Shown here: one piece after another, positions 17,376-25,874 of the stretch
Numbering within the stretch: position 1 is the first letter of the stretch
How the letters are laid out: each line of letters starts with the position of its first letter
Assembly (NCBI RefSeq): GCF_002726155.1
Contig: NZ_PBSH01000005.1
Span: forward strand, 64,659-128,658
Direction: 5' to 3'
From: Alcanivorax sp.
GTDB lineage: Bacteria > Pseudomonadota > Gammaproteobacteria > Pseudomonadales > Alcanivoracaceae
DNA length: 64,000 nt
Made by a program: the position numbers and the translations under genes
Notes under the pieces: generated by a model
Database searches by the model: none
Seen by the model: only the letters and a program-made list of their open reading frames with translations
What the model was told of the DNA's origin: nothing

Positions 17376-18283
17376 GTGAGTCTGCCCACTGGCGCGACTA
17401 TCTCGCCCTCACCAAGCCCGGCGTGGTCATGCTGCTCATGGTCACCGCCGTGGCCGGCATGTTCCTGGCCACCGAGCCGGCGGGCATGGTGCCGCTGGGC
17501 ACTTTCATACCGGCTTTTGTGGGGCTGTCCCTGGCCATGATGGCGTCTGCCGCCATTAACCAGATTATGGATCAGAAAATCGATGCCATCATGAAGCGCA
17601 CCGAAAAGCGCCCGCTGGTGGCCGGCAAGCTGACCCCGAAAGCGGCCATCACCTTTGCCGTGCTGCTGGCTGCAGCCTCCATGGTCATGCTGTACTTCCT
17701 GGTGAACCCGATCACCGCCTGGCTCACCCTGTTCGGCTTTGTCGGTTACGCCTTCATTTATACCCTGTACCTGAAACGCGCTACGCCACAGAACATCGTG
17801 ATTGGTGGCATTGCTGGCGCCATCCCGCCACTGCTGGGCTGGACCGCCGTCACCGGCGAAGCCCACCCCTACGCCTGGCTGCTGGTGCTGATCATCTTCG
17901 TCTGGACGCCGCCGCACTTCTGGGCGCTAGCCATTCACCGTCGCGACGAGTACGCCAAGGCCGACATTCCCATGCTACCGGTGACCCACGGCATCCCGTT
18001 CACCCGCGAGTCGGTGCTGTACTACACCATCCTGCTGTTTATCTGCACCCTGTTGCCGTATCTCACCGGAATGAGCGACCTGATCTATTTGCTCAGCGCC
18101 CTGATTCTCGGCCTGGTGTTTCTTTACCACGCGGTGCGGCTGCGTTTTTCCGAAGATCCAAAGCTACCGATGAAAACCTTCGGTTACTCGATCACCTACC
18201 TGTTCGCCCTGTTTACCGCCCTGCTGGTGGATCACTATCTGCCGGTGACGCCACTCAACGTGGCCGCCTGGCTGGGGGCATAA
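17372..18283 (+). CDS. ctaB: Protoheme IX farnesyltransferase (heme O synthase)
   Basis: The start is the ATG at 17372, overlapping the stop of the heme A synthase gene and preceded by AAGGAG, giving 303 residues. This UbiA-type prenyltransferase has about nine membrane helices. The first Asp-rich motif appears as NQIMDQKIDAIMKRTEKRPL and the second region as IVWTPPHFWALAIHRRDEYAKADIPMLPV. It adds a farnesyl group to heme B to make heme O, the substrate of the preceding enzyme. It is the last gene of the rightward assembly operon. Confidence 0.96.
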   Translation: MSESAHWRDYLALTKPGVVMLLMVTAVAGMFLATEPAGMVPLGTFIPAFVGLSLAMMASAAINQIMDQKIDAIMKRTEKRPLVAGKLTPKAAITFAVLLAAASMVMLYFLVNPITAWLTLFGFVGYAFIYTLYLKRATPQNIVIGGIAGAIPPLLGWTAVTGEAHPYAWLLVLIIFVWTPPHFWALAIHRRDEYAKADIPMLPVTHGIPFTRESVLYYTILLFICTLLPYLTGMSDLIYLLSALILGLVFLYHAVRLRFSEDPKLPMKTFGYSITYLFALFTALLVDHYLPVTPLNVAAWLGA

Positions 18284-18295
18284 ACAGCACAGTTT

Positions 18296-18365
18296 CGAGA
18301 TACGAGTTGCGAAAATCAAAAGGCACCAGCGCATCTGGTTTTCGAAACTCGTTACTCGCACCTCG
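18296..18365. repeat. Imperfect inverted repeat after ctaB
   Basis: A left arm at 18296-18316 (core TACGAGTTGCGAAAA) is largely complementary to a right arm at 18339-18365 (core TTTTCGAAACTCGTTA). The pair could fold into a hairpin with a loop of about 22 bases. There is no T-run, so it looks more like a mobile REP-type element or an mRNA-stabilising hairpin than an intrinsic terminator. Confidence 0.55.
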
Positions 18366-18433
18366 CGACAAACCTTCACGATCTGAACCAGCGGTGCAAT
18401 ACTCTCCTTAACGGCCAAAAAAGGGAGAGAAAC

Positions 18434-18889
18434 ATGACAACCCGCAGCATGGATGACTGGCTCAACGCCTACGGCGAAAGCCACCAGAACCCCACCAACA
18501 AGAAAGTGCATTTTGTCTGTGTGCCAGTAATTTTCTTCACCATCATCGGCTTTCTCTGGGCCATTCCGGCACCCTTTTTTACCAGCTTCTGGGCCTGCCT
18601 GGCGCTGGTCTTCGTGACCCTCTACTACGCCCGCCTGTCCTTGCCCATCGCCGCCGGCATGCTGGTTTTCAGCCTGCTCTGCCTTGCCGGCCTCAGCCTG
18701 ATCGCCTCCGCCGGCATCAGTGTCTGGCTGTTTTCGCTGGTGGTCTTCATTCTTGCCTGGATTGGCCAGTTCTGGGGACACAAGGTGGAGGGCCAGAAAC
18801 CCTCCTTCTTCGAAGACATCCAGTACCTGATGATCGGCCCTGCCTGGATCATGGGTTTTCTGTACCGCAAATGGGGAATTAAATACTGA
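18434..18889 (+). CDS. DUF962 / Mpo1-like membrane protein
   Basis: A 151-residue protein with four hydrophobic segments. The N-terminal MDDWLNAYGESHQNPTNKKVHFVCVPVIFF and the late QFWGHKVEGQKPSFFEDIQYLMIGPAWIMGFLYRKWG are hallmarks of the Mpo1/YGL010w family, and the His residues in both blocks are the likely iron ligands. The yeast member is an Fe(II)-dependent dioxygenase of alpha-oxidation of 2-hydroxy fatty acids. The bacterial role is not established. It stands alone between two repeat elements. Confidence 0.85.
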   Translation: MTTRSMDDWLNAYGESHQNPTNKKVHFVCVPVIFFTIIGFLWAIPAPFFTSFWACLALVFVTLYYARLSLPIAAGMLVFSLLCLAGLSLIASAGISVWLFSLVVFILAWIGQFWGHKVEGQKPSFFEDIQYLMIGPAWIMGFLYRKWGIKY

Positions 18890-18908
18890 GGCATTCTTGC
18901 AGAGTCGC

Positions 18909-19059
18909 TGTAGGAGCCCCTCCTGAGGTGCGAACCGAGCGACAGCGAGGATGAATTCCAGGCCTGTGTCGACAGTTTTATCTGATAACGCTTTGGAGCA
19001 GGCATTATTGCCATTCCTTCGCCCAGGCTCAGGTTCGCACCTCGAGAGGTGCTCCTACA
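18909..19059. repeat. REP-like pair in inverted orientation
   Basis: Two copies of a roughly 28-base unit beginning TGTAGGAGC and ending AGGTGCGAACC face each other at 18909-18936 (plus) and 19032-19059 (minus), about 95 bases apart. The conserved TGTAGGAGC head and GTGCGAACC tail, with a partly palindromic middle, are the pattern of pseudomonad REP sequences arranged as a REPIN. The spacer holds no gene. This kind of element is mobilised by RAYT transposases, and none is visible here. Confidence 0.75.
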
Positions 19060-19147
19060 GTAACTTCTCCGTACCGCCTTTCCCCATTAACACTTTTGCA
19101 GTAGCTTATAGGCCTACAACAACACCGCTTGGGGAAGGATTACCTGC

Positions 19148-19735
19148 ATGGGCACTCTGATTTTTTTCGGCATCATCATTGCCGTCATTATTTACATCAT
19201 TGCCGTCTACAACCGGCTTATCGCCCTGAAGAACCGCTTCAAGAACGGCTTCGCCCAGATTGATGTACAACTGCAGCGCCGTCACGACCTGATTCCCAAT
19301 CTGGTAGAAACCGCCAAAGGCTACATGAGCCACGAGAAGGAAACGCTCACCCAGGTGATCGAAGCCCGCAACCAGGCGGTTAGTGCCAAACAGGCCGCCG
19401 CCGCCCACCCGGACGACGCCAGCGCCGTGACGCAACTTGGCAAGGCGGAGTCGCTGCTGTCCGGCTCACTGGCCAACTTCTTTGCGCTGAGTGAAAACTA
19501 CCCTGACCTGAAAGCCAACGACACCATGGCTCAGCTGATGGAAGAACTGAGCAGCACGGAAAACCGCATCGGCTTTGCCCGCCAGGCATTCAATGACGCC
19601 GTCATGAACTACAACACCTACCGCGAACAATTCCCGCAGAACTTCATTGGCGGTTTGTTTGGCCGCTTCAGCGAAGCCAAGCTGCTACAAATCGAAAGCG
19701 AGCAGGCACGCAAGGCCGTGAACGTCAGCTTCTAA
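19148..19735 (+). CDS. LemA family protein
   Basis: A 195-residue protein. One N-terminal membrane helix (about 3-20) is followed by the LemA helical domain, with YNRLIALKNRFKNGFAQIDVQLQRRHDLIPNLVETAKGYMSHEKETL and SENYPDLKANDTMAQLMEELSSTENRIGFARQAFNDAVMNYN. LemA proteins are membrane-anchored helical bundles often encoded beside an M48-type protease, as here, where the protease gene begins 12 bases after the stop. The molecular role is unresolved. Confidence 0.93.
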   Translation: MGTLIFFGIIIAVIIYIIAVYNRLIALKNRFKNGFAQIDVQLQRRHDLIPNLVETAKGYMSHEKETLTQVIEARNQAVSAKQAAAAHPDDASAVTQLGKAESLLSGSLANFFALSENYPDLKANDTMAQLMEELSSTENRIGFARQAFNDAVMNYNTYREQFPQNFIGGLFGRFSEAKLLQIESEQARKAVNVSF

Positions 19736-19747
19736 CCCGGCCTCCCC

Positions 19748-21682
19748 ATGGATTTTTTCCAACACCAGGAACGGGCCCGGCGCAAAACCGGGCTTTTGGT
19801 TCTGTATTTTATTCTCGCGGTCATCGCCATTGTGGTGTGCGTGAATCTGGCGGTATTGCTGACGCTCTTCTGGGGCGATTTTCAGTCAGCCTCGCCCAGC
19901 CAGTGGTTTACCCACCCGTTCATTCATTGGATTACCGGACTCACGCTCGCCGTGATGGTGTTCGGTTGCCTGCTCAAACTCTGGCAACTACGCAACGGTG
20001 GCCAGGGCCTGGCCGAGATGCTCGGGGCGCGCCACATCACCATGGACAGCACCGCCACCCAGGAAAAGCAGCTGATCAATGTGGTCGAGGAAATGAGCAT
20101 CGCCTCGGGCATACCCGCACCACAGCTCTATGTGCTGGATAACGAAACCGCCATTAACGCTTTCGTGGCCGGGTTCCGGCCATCGGAGACCGTGCTGGTG
20201 GTCACCCAGGGCACACTCAACGAGCTGAACCGGGATGAATTGCAGGGCGTCATCGCCCACGAATTCAGCCATATTTTCAACGCGGACATGCGCCTGAACC
20301 TGCGTTTGCTAGCCGTGCTGGCGGGGATTCTTGCACTGGGCAAAGTAGGCGAATACCTGATTCGTGGGCAACGCCGCTCCTCCTTCAGCCGCTCTTCATC
20401 CAGCCGCAAGGGCGGTGGCGGGCTGGTGTTTGCCGGGCTGGCCCTGATGGTGATCGGTTATGTGGGCCTGTTCTTCGGTCGCCTGATCAAGGCCGCCATT
20501 TCCCGGCAACGGGAACTGCTGGCCGACGCCTCCGCGGTACAATTCACCCGCAACCCGGCCGGGCTCGGCGGCGCGCTGATCAAAATCCGCAACGGCAATG
20601 GTTCCCACCTGGCCACACCTCACGCGGAAGACATGAGTCACATGTGCTTCGGAGAGACGCTGCACTTTCGCCTGCGCAACCTGCTCGGCACCCATCCGCC
20701 ACTGGACGAGCGACTGTCCGCCATAGGCAGCGACTGGGTGGCCCGTGCCCGCAGCCGCGCCCGGGACACCGGGAGTGGCCCGGCGAGCCCAGCAACGCCA
20801 AGGCCTGCTGCGCCACAGGGCGCCGCCGCCTTTGCCGGTGGTAGCAGGGTACCAGAAGACACCAAACCGCCCGTGGCAGCCACACCATCACCCCCCCCTT
20901 CACAGCGGGTCGGCACCGTCAGCGAACCGGATATGGGCTATGCCCGCAGCCTCTTGGAGGCGATTCCCGACGACCTTCGGCGCCAGATACGCTCGCCTCA
21001 ATCAGCGGAAAGCGTGCTGTACGCCTTGATCCTCAGCACCTCGACCAGCGACACCGAATCACTGCTGGATGCACTGGACGTCAACGACCAACGCCAGGCC
21101 CTGATAACACTCAGCGAGACAATCAGGGCACTGGGATCCCGTCTGCGCCTGCCGCTCATTGATCTGGCCCTGCCCGTTCTCAAGCCATTGCCCGCCGATA
21201 GCCGTGCCCGCATCCTTTCGCACCTGACGGCACTGATTGAGGTCGATAACCGCTACACCTTTTTCGAATGGGCGCTGGTGGGGCTCGCCCACCAGCAACT
21301 GGGCGAGCAATCCGGCAAGAACCGGCGCACCCGTTTCCGCCGCTACGGCGCTCTGGCTGCGGAGCTGCAACTGCTGTTTTCCGTCTTGACCTGGGCCAGC
21401 GGCGCTGAAAATGAAGAGGCCCGGACACTGTTTCAGCGTAGTACCCACGGACTATTGCCCGCCGGCCGCACCTTACTCCCTCTGACTCACTGCGGCAGCC
21501 ACAAGCTCGGCCATGCCGTGGACCGGCTGGCCGACCTGTCCCCCCTGCTCAAGGGGCCAGTCATTGATGCCGCCGCCGACCTGGTGCTGGCCGACGGCAA
21601 GGTGCAAGTGCAGGAAGCCGAACTACTGCGAACCATCGCCGCCCTGCTCGAGTGCCCGCTACCACCGCTGTTCGCCAGCTGA
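19748..21682 (+). CDS. M48-family membrane zinc metalloprotease
   Basis: A 644-residue protein, much longer than HtpX. Two N-terminal helices (about 15-38 and 58-75) are followed by an M48 domain with zinc site HEFSH (171-175), the preceding NAFVAGF and TVLVVTQGTLNEL strands, a third helix pair, and the zinc-binding Glu in RQRELLADASAVQFTRNP. DMSHMCF and THPPLDERLSAIG match the M48 C-terminal substrate region. After a Pro/Ala-rich linker (about 340-395) comes a helical domain of about 250 residues without a recognised family. Together with LemA it forms a known two-gene unit, probably for membrane protein quality control. Confidence 0.9.
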   Translation: MDFFQHQERARRKTGLLVLYFILAVIAIVVCVNLAVLLTLFWGDFQSASPSQWFTHPFIHWITGLTLAVMVFGCLLKLWQLRNGGQGLAEMLGARHITMDSTATQEKQLINVVEEMSIASGIPAPQLYVLDNETAINAFVAGFRPSETVLVVTQGTLNELNRDELQGVIAHEFSHIFNADMRLNLRLLAVLAGILALGKVGEYLIRGQRRSSFSRSSSSRKGGGGLVFAGLALMVIGYVGLFFGRLIKAAISRQRELLADASAVQFTRNPAGLGGALIKIRNGNGSHLATPHAEDMSHMCFGETLHFRLRNLLGTHPPLDERLSAIGSDWVARARSRARDTGSGPASPATPRPAAPQGAAAFAGGSRVPEDTKPPVAATPSPPPSQRVGTVSEPDMGYARSLLEAIPDDLRRQIRSPQSAESVLYALILSTSTSDTESLLDALDVNDQRQALITLSETIRALGSRLRLPLIDLALPVLKPLPADSRARILSHLTALIEVDNRYTFFEWALVGLAHQQLGEQSGKNRRTRFRRYGALAAELQLLFSVLTWASGAENEEARTLFQRSTHGLLPAGRTLLPLTHCGSHKLGHAVDRLADLSPLLKGPVIDAAADLVLADGKVQVQEAELLRTIAALLECPLPPLFAS

Positions 21683-21970
21683 GCCTCGCTGGTCTACAAC
21701 AGACGCAGGCCATAGCCCATTGCTCCCGATAGCGCCCAACAAGCGCCACCGTCCGCTGTAATGGTCGGCGAACCGCTCTGTTATGCAAAACACTGAATTG
21801 GCTTCAAATTGTCAGTTTTAACTTACAACTATCAGAGCCTCCTCCCTATGCATTGGCACAAAAGTACGGGCAGAATACGAACATCTCCGAAACACTGCCG
21901 TTGATCGGCATAACTGTGATAGGCGTCACGCTTTCAAGGACGATCAACCTCATAGGACGAGGACGAAGCA

Positions 21971-22336
21971 ATGGAATTCAGTAAAGCCAGCACCCGCAAT
22001 ACTTGGGAATTTGTGGCCCACGCCACCGAGCAGGTCCGTAACGGTAGCCTGGACCCGGCACTATCCGCCTGGGTCGACGCGCAAGGCTTTGCGCTGGATG
22101 AAACTGTCTTTTCTTCTATATGCCGTTTCGATGACGGCATCTACACCGGCACCCTGGTGGACAATCGCGGCCATGCCTGGGAGTTCTTTGCCGACCTGAA
22201 CGACCCGCAGAACTGCGACCTCGAAGACGTGACAGACACCCTGGGCCCGAAATCCCCGGATCATCCCCAGGCAGATCTGTGCGACAAGGTCACCATGGCG
22301 CTGCTGTACCAGCGTGAAAAGCAGCTAGCCGCCTGA
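21971..22336 (+). CDS. Conserved hypothetical protein (121 residues)
   Basis: A small acidic soluble protein starting MEFSKASTRNTWEFVAHATEQVRNG. It has no signal peptide, membrane segment or recognised motif. A central segment (FDDGIYTGTLVDNRGHAWEFFADLND) is probably beta-structured. It is preceded by a purine-rich ACGAGGACGAAGCA stretch that can serve as ribosome site. It lies alone between the M48 protease gene and a convergent FemAB-like gene. I do not recognise its function. Confidence 0.6.
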   Translation: MEFSKASTRNTWEFVAHATEQVRNGSLDPALSAWVDAQGFALDETVFSSICRFDDGIYTGTLVDNRGHAWEFFADLNDPQNCDLEDVTDTLGPKSPDHPQADLCDKVTMALLYQREKQLAA

Positions 22337-22358
22337 CTCAGACTGCCGATTCCCGGCG

Positions 22359-23408
22359 CTATATGCCGTCGCGCCGAAAAGGCAGCAAAGTCCGCGCTTC
22401 GTCCTGATAGCGCTGCACATGCAGCGCCTCTTCCTCACAGAAATCCCCGATCGCCCGCTGAAACGCCGGTTCGCGCAAATAGTGCATTGACCAGGTAATC
22501 ACCGGCTCGAAGCCGCGCAGAATCTTGTGCTCACCCTGCACGCCCGGATCAAATTCCTGCAACTGCTGCTCAATGGCAAACTCGATGCCCTGGTAGTAGC
22601 ACATTTCGAAATGCAGACAATCACGCTCCTGCAGGCAGCCCCAGTAACGGCCGTAAAGCTGGGTATCGTCGAAGAAATACAGGGCCGCCGCGATGGGTGC
22701 CTGGGTATTGTCATCCCGGGCCAGCACCATCATCAGCTGCTCTCCTTGCTGTTCTGCCACCGTCGCAAAAAAGGCCTCGTTCAGATACGGCATCTGCCCG
22801 CGCTTGTGATAGGTGCTGGCATAGCAACGGTAGAACAAGGCCCAGTCATCCGGCTGGATTTCAGCCCCCCGGCGCCGTTCGACCTGGATGCCCTGCTCCT
22901 GAATTCGCCGCCGCTCCTTGCGTAGATTCTTGCGTTTGCGGGACTGAAACCGGGCCAGAAACCCCTCGAAATCGACATAGTTACGATTGAACCAGCGAAA
23001 ATGGCAGGCCTGACGAGACACCAACGGCAGCTCTGCCAGCGTCTCACGGCTGGCCTGGTCCGGAAACAGCAGATGCCAGCCGCTGGCCTGCCGCTCTGTC
23101 AGTTGCTCATTCACTGCCTGCCAAAGCGCGTCCGGGCTCCAGTCGCCCAGCCAGCGTGGCCCCACGACCGGCGTGAACGGTACCGAGGTCACCAGTTTGG
23201 GGTAATAAGCCAGCCCATGGCGTTGATAGGCGTCCGCCCAGCTGAAATCGAATACGTACTCGCCACGGGAATGATCACGCTCGTACAGGGGCAGCCACGC
23301 CCCTTCACGCTCCACATGGCAGGGCGACCAGCCAGTCTCAGGTGTGGTGGCGCCGCACTGCTGCAACGCCTGAAAAAAAGCCGGGTTCAGGAATGGATAT
23401 GACGTCAA
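22359..23408 (-). CDS. FemAB-like peptidoglycan-type acyltransferase (COG3146, GNAT fold)
   Basis: A 349-residue protein of the predicted N-acetyltransferase family COG3146. Recognisable blocks are FLNPAFFQALQQCG, DHSRGEYVFDFSWADAYQRHGLAYYPKLVTSVPFTPV, RNYVDFEGFLARFQSRKRKNLRKERRR and HFEMCYYQGIEFAIEQQLQEFDPGVQGEHK. The fold is that of FemABX acyltransferases; the substrate is unknown. The start is a TTG, five bases after a GGAG ribosome site, and no ATG is available in frame upstream. This non-standard start may limit translation. Confidence 0.85.
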   Translation of the reverse strand: MTSYPFLNPAFFQALQQCGATTPETGWSPCHVEREGAWLPLYERDHSRGEYVFDFSWADAYQRHGLAYYPKLVTSVPFTPVVGPRWLGDWSPDALWQAVNEQLTERQASGWHLLFPDQASRETLAELPLVSRQACHFRWFNRNYVDFEGFLARFQSRKRKNLRKERRRIQEQGIQVERRRGAEIQPDDWALFYRCYASTYHKRGQMPYLNEAFFATVAEQQGEQLMMVLARDDNTQAPIAAALYFFDDTQLYGRYWGCLQERDCLHFEMCYYQGIEFAIEQQLQEFDPGVQGEHKILRGFEPVITWSMHYLREPAFQRAIGDFCEEEALHVQRYQDEARTLLPFRRDGI

Positions 23409-23443
23409 AATGACTCCAACATGAGTTTCACCGCCAGCTTGGG

Positions 23444-23574
23444 TACAATGCCCGGATTGTGTGGCGCCTGACAGTCATTACCGGCAAGCCCTGCCAACAA
23501 AAAGGGCAACGGTAACGGGGGTTTTACCCGGGCACATTAACCGCGCAATACCGCCTCGTCATCTGGCGGTTTTT
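23444..23574 (+). ncRNA. Structured leader or small RNA ending in an intrinsic terminator
   Basis: A TACAAT -10-like element (23444-23449, weak -35) is followed by three hairpins. The first pairs TTACCGGCAAGCCC (23478-23491) with GGGCAACGGTAA (23504-23515). The second pairs bases within 23516-23531. The third, ACCGCC (23550-23555) with GGCGGT (23565-23570), runs into TTTTT. The last is a terminator placed 48 bases before the next gene and facing the same way, so the region is either a free small RNA or an attenuator-type leader for the cold-shock-domain gene. Confidence 0.45.
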
Positions 23575-23621
23575 ATCCTTACTTTTATCACTCATTGCTT
23601 AAACAAGGTAACGTCAATTCC

Positions 23622-24230
23622 ATGAATGTCTCTAAATCGCTGACTATTTTTTACGTCATCGTCACCCTGTTGCTGGCCATCCCTGGCGCCTGGCTTCTGT
23701 TTGCGCCGGAAATGGCCCTGGTGACCATCCACGAAAACCTGGCCATGATTCAGGTTTCCAACATCCACAGTCAACAAACCGGCCTGGGCCTGTTGCTGGC
23801 CGCTGCCGTGAATCTGGTCTGCCTGCTTGGCGGTCGCCAGCGGCTGCCGCTGCATGTGGCGGTGTTCTTCTACCTGGCCGGCCTGGTAGCCAGCCATGGC
23901 AACACCGTGTTCACCCACCAGGCGTGGCTGTGGATCCCGGTCCTCGCCTACCTGCTGCCGCTGATTCCCTTCAGCAAGCTGGTGCCAGCCAACCTGCCCC
24001 TGCCCTCTTTGCCCGGCAGCAATGGCCAGCAGCGTGGTGAAGTGAAGTGGTTCAACCCCAACAAGGGCTTCGGCTTCATTCTTACTGACAGCGGCGAAGA
24101 GCTATTCGTGCACTTCAAAGCGGTACAGAACGGCGGCCGTCGCAGCCTGCGCACCGGCACCAAGGTGCGTTTCGATACCCGCATGTCCGACCGTGGGGAA
24201 CAGGCCGATAACGTTTATATCGAGCAATAA
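23622..24230 (+). CDS. Membrane protein with C-terminal cold-shock domain
   Basis: The ATG at 23622 gives 202 residues; an in-frame TTG nine codons earlier is possible but lacks a ribosome site. The first 125 residues form four hydrophobic helices of an unknown small membrane domain (LTIFYVIVTLLLAIPGAWLLF, GLGLLLAAAVNLVCLL, VAVFFYLAGLVAS, WIPVLAYLLPLIPF). After a Pro-rich linker, residues about 138-202 are a cold-shock domain with EVKWFNPNKGFGFI (RNP1) and ELFVHFKAV (RNP2), ending in the last beta strand. The nucleic-acid domain would face the cytoplasm from the membrane. The upstream structured leader suggests RNA-level control. Confidence 0.85.
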   Translation: MNVSKSLTIFYVIVTLLLAIPGAWLLFAPEMALVTIHENLAMIQVSNIHSQQTGLGLLLAAAVNLVCLLGGRQRLPLHVAVFFYLAGLVASHGNTVFTHQAWLWIPVLAYLLPLIPFSKLVPANLPLPSLPGSNGQQRGEVKWFNPNKGFGFILTDSGEELFVHFKAVQNGGRRSLRTGTKVRFDTRMSDRGEQADNVYIEQ

Positions 24231-24252
24231 AGCAACATAAGTCGCATCACGC

Positions 24253-24291
24253 GGCACGCGACAGGCTGCACGCGGCGGCGTGTTGCGTGCC
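24253..24291. repeat. GC-rich nested hairpin of an ACGC-type intergenic repeat
   Basis: An outer stem GGCACGC / GCGTGCC encloses an inner stem CACGC / GCGTG between the cold-shock-domain gene and the symporter gene. No T-run follows. The CACGC-rich composition resembles segments near 33.5 and 42.0 kb, so it is listed as a possible dispersed repeat; it may also act as a weak terminator. Confidence 0.4.
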
Positions 24292-24320
24292 ACCTGATTG
24301 CCTGCAGCGGAATAACAATA

Positions 24321-25874
24321 ATGACACTAGCAACGGCTGATTGGGTGGTCCTCGCCGGCTACCTGTGTGTGGTGCTGGGTATCGGCTTCTACTTTTCCCG
24401 CCGTAACACCAACACCGAAGAATATTTTGTTGGCGGTCGCCGCTTCCGTGGCTGGGTGATCGGCCTGTCTCTGGTGGGCACGTCCATCAGCTCCATCACG
24501 TTCCTGGCCTACCCCGCCGACGCCTTCAAGACCGACTGGCTTCGTTATCTCCCCAACCTGGCCTTGCTACCCGCCATGCTGGTGGCCGCTTTCGTGTTTC
24601 TGCCGTTTTTCCGGCGCGGCAATATGACCAGCGCTTACGAATTTCTCGAACAACGCTACGGCCCGTCCATTCGTGTGTATGGCGCCGTGGCATTCCTGGT
24701 GGCACAACTGGTGCGCCTGGCCATGATTCTGTGGCTGCTGTCGCTGTTGATTCAGCAGGTCACGGATCTGTCACCGGCCACCGCCATTGTGCTGGGCGGT
24801 CTCTTTGTGGGTCTGTACACCGTGATCGGCGGCATCGATGCGGTAATCTGGACTGATGTACTGCAGACTGTGATTCTGCTGCTCGGCGGCATTATCTGCC
24901 TGTGGGTAATACTGGATGCACTGCCCGGCGGCCTGAATCAGGTCTTCGAGCAGGCCGGCAATGCCGGCAAATTTGCGCTGGCACCGTGGGAAAACGGCGC
25001 ACCGGGTGACACCTCCTGGTCGTTCTCCCTGAGCGAAAAAACCGCCACCATGATGCTGCTGATCGGGCTGACCAACTGGCTCACCGAATACTCCAGCAAC
25101 CAGAACACCGTGCAGCGTTATTGCGCCTCCCAATCGACGCTGGAAGCGCGACGCGGGCTCTGGGTCTACCTGTTCACCGCACTGCCAATCTGGGCATTTT
25201 ATATGTTGTTGGGCACCGCGCTCTGGGTGTTCTTTCAGGCATACCCGGACCCGCACGCCAGCGCCATTCTGGCCGGCGACGCCCGGGCGGAAACCCTGAT
25301 GCCGCATTTCATTACCGGTTACCTGCCCGCCGGCGTAGCCGGGTTGGTGATCGCCGCAGCCCTGGCGGCAGCCATGAGCTCTCTGGATTCCAGCATCAAC
25401 TCGATAACCACGGTCAGCGTGGTGGATCTCTATCGACGCCACCTGCGCCCCGGCCGCGATGATCGCCACTATCTGAAGGTGGCCTGGACTATTGCCATCG
25501 CGGTCACCGGACTAATGATTCTCGGCGCGCTGTGGCTCCATCAGGCGGACACGAAAACGCTGCAGGACACCTCCACCATTCTGGTCTCCCTGCTCGGTGG
25601 CGGCATGTTGGGGTTGTATCTACTGGGGTTCTTCAGCAAGAGAGGGAATGCGCGAGCCGCCTGGTGTGGCATCGGCTGCACACTGGTGTTCACTGGCTGG
25701 ACAATCCTGACCAATAACCAACTGCTGCCGGAGGCGCTGAGCGCCCCCTTCGACCTGTATTACACCGGCCTTATCGGCAACGTATTGATGTTCCTGGTCG
25801 GCTACCTGGCGGCGTTGTTCTGGCCCGCCGCCTCAGCAGCACCGTCTGCGCCCCTGCCTTCCTCCGAAGGCTGA
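24321..25874 (+). CDS. Sodium:solute symporter (SSS family)
   Basis: A 517-residue transporter with about 13 membrane helices. Conserved SSS features are YFSRRNTNTEEYFVGGRRFRGWVIGLSLVGTSISSITFLAYPADAF, FLEQRYGP, YTVIGGIDAVIWTDVLQTVILLLGG and AAALAAAMSSLDSSINS. The Ser-rich last motif corresponds to the sodium-site helix. The family imports sugars, amino acids, organic acids or sialic acid using the sodium gradient. The substrate is not clear, though a sialidase-like gene lies convergently next to it. The last 73 bases overlap the 3' end of the convergent membrane-protein gene. Confidence 0.9.
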   Translation: MTLATADWVVLAGYLCVVLGIGFYFSRRNTNTEEYFVGGRRFRGWVIGLSLVGTSISSITFLAYPADAFKTDWLRYLPNLALLPAMLVAAFVFLPFFRRGNMTSAYEFLEQRYGPSIRVYGAVAFLVAQLVRLAMILWLLSLLIQQVTDLSPATAIVLGGLFVGLYTVIGGIDAVIWTDVLQTVILLLGGIICLWVILDALPGGLNQVFEQAGNAGKFALAPWENGAPGDTSWSFSLSEKTATMMLLIGLTNWLTEYSSNQNTVQRYCASQSTLEARRGLWVYLFTALPIWAFYMLLGTALWVFFQAYPDPHASAILAGDARAETLMPHFITGYLPAGVAGLVIAAALAAAMSSLDSSINSITTVSVVDLYRRHLRPGRDDRHYLKVAWTIAIAVTGLMILGALWLHQADTKTLQDTSTILVSLLGGGMLGLYLLGFFSKRGNARAAWCGIGCTLVFTGWTILTNNQLLPEALSAPFDLYYTGLIGNVLMFLVGYLAALFWPAASAAPSAPLPSSEG

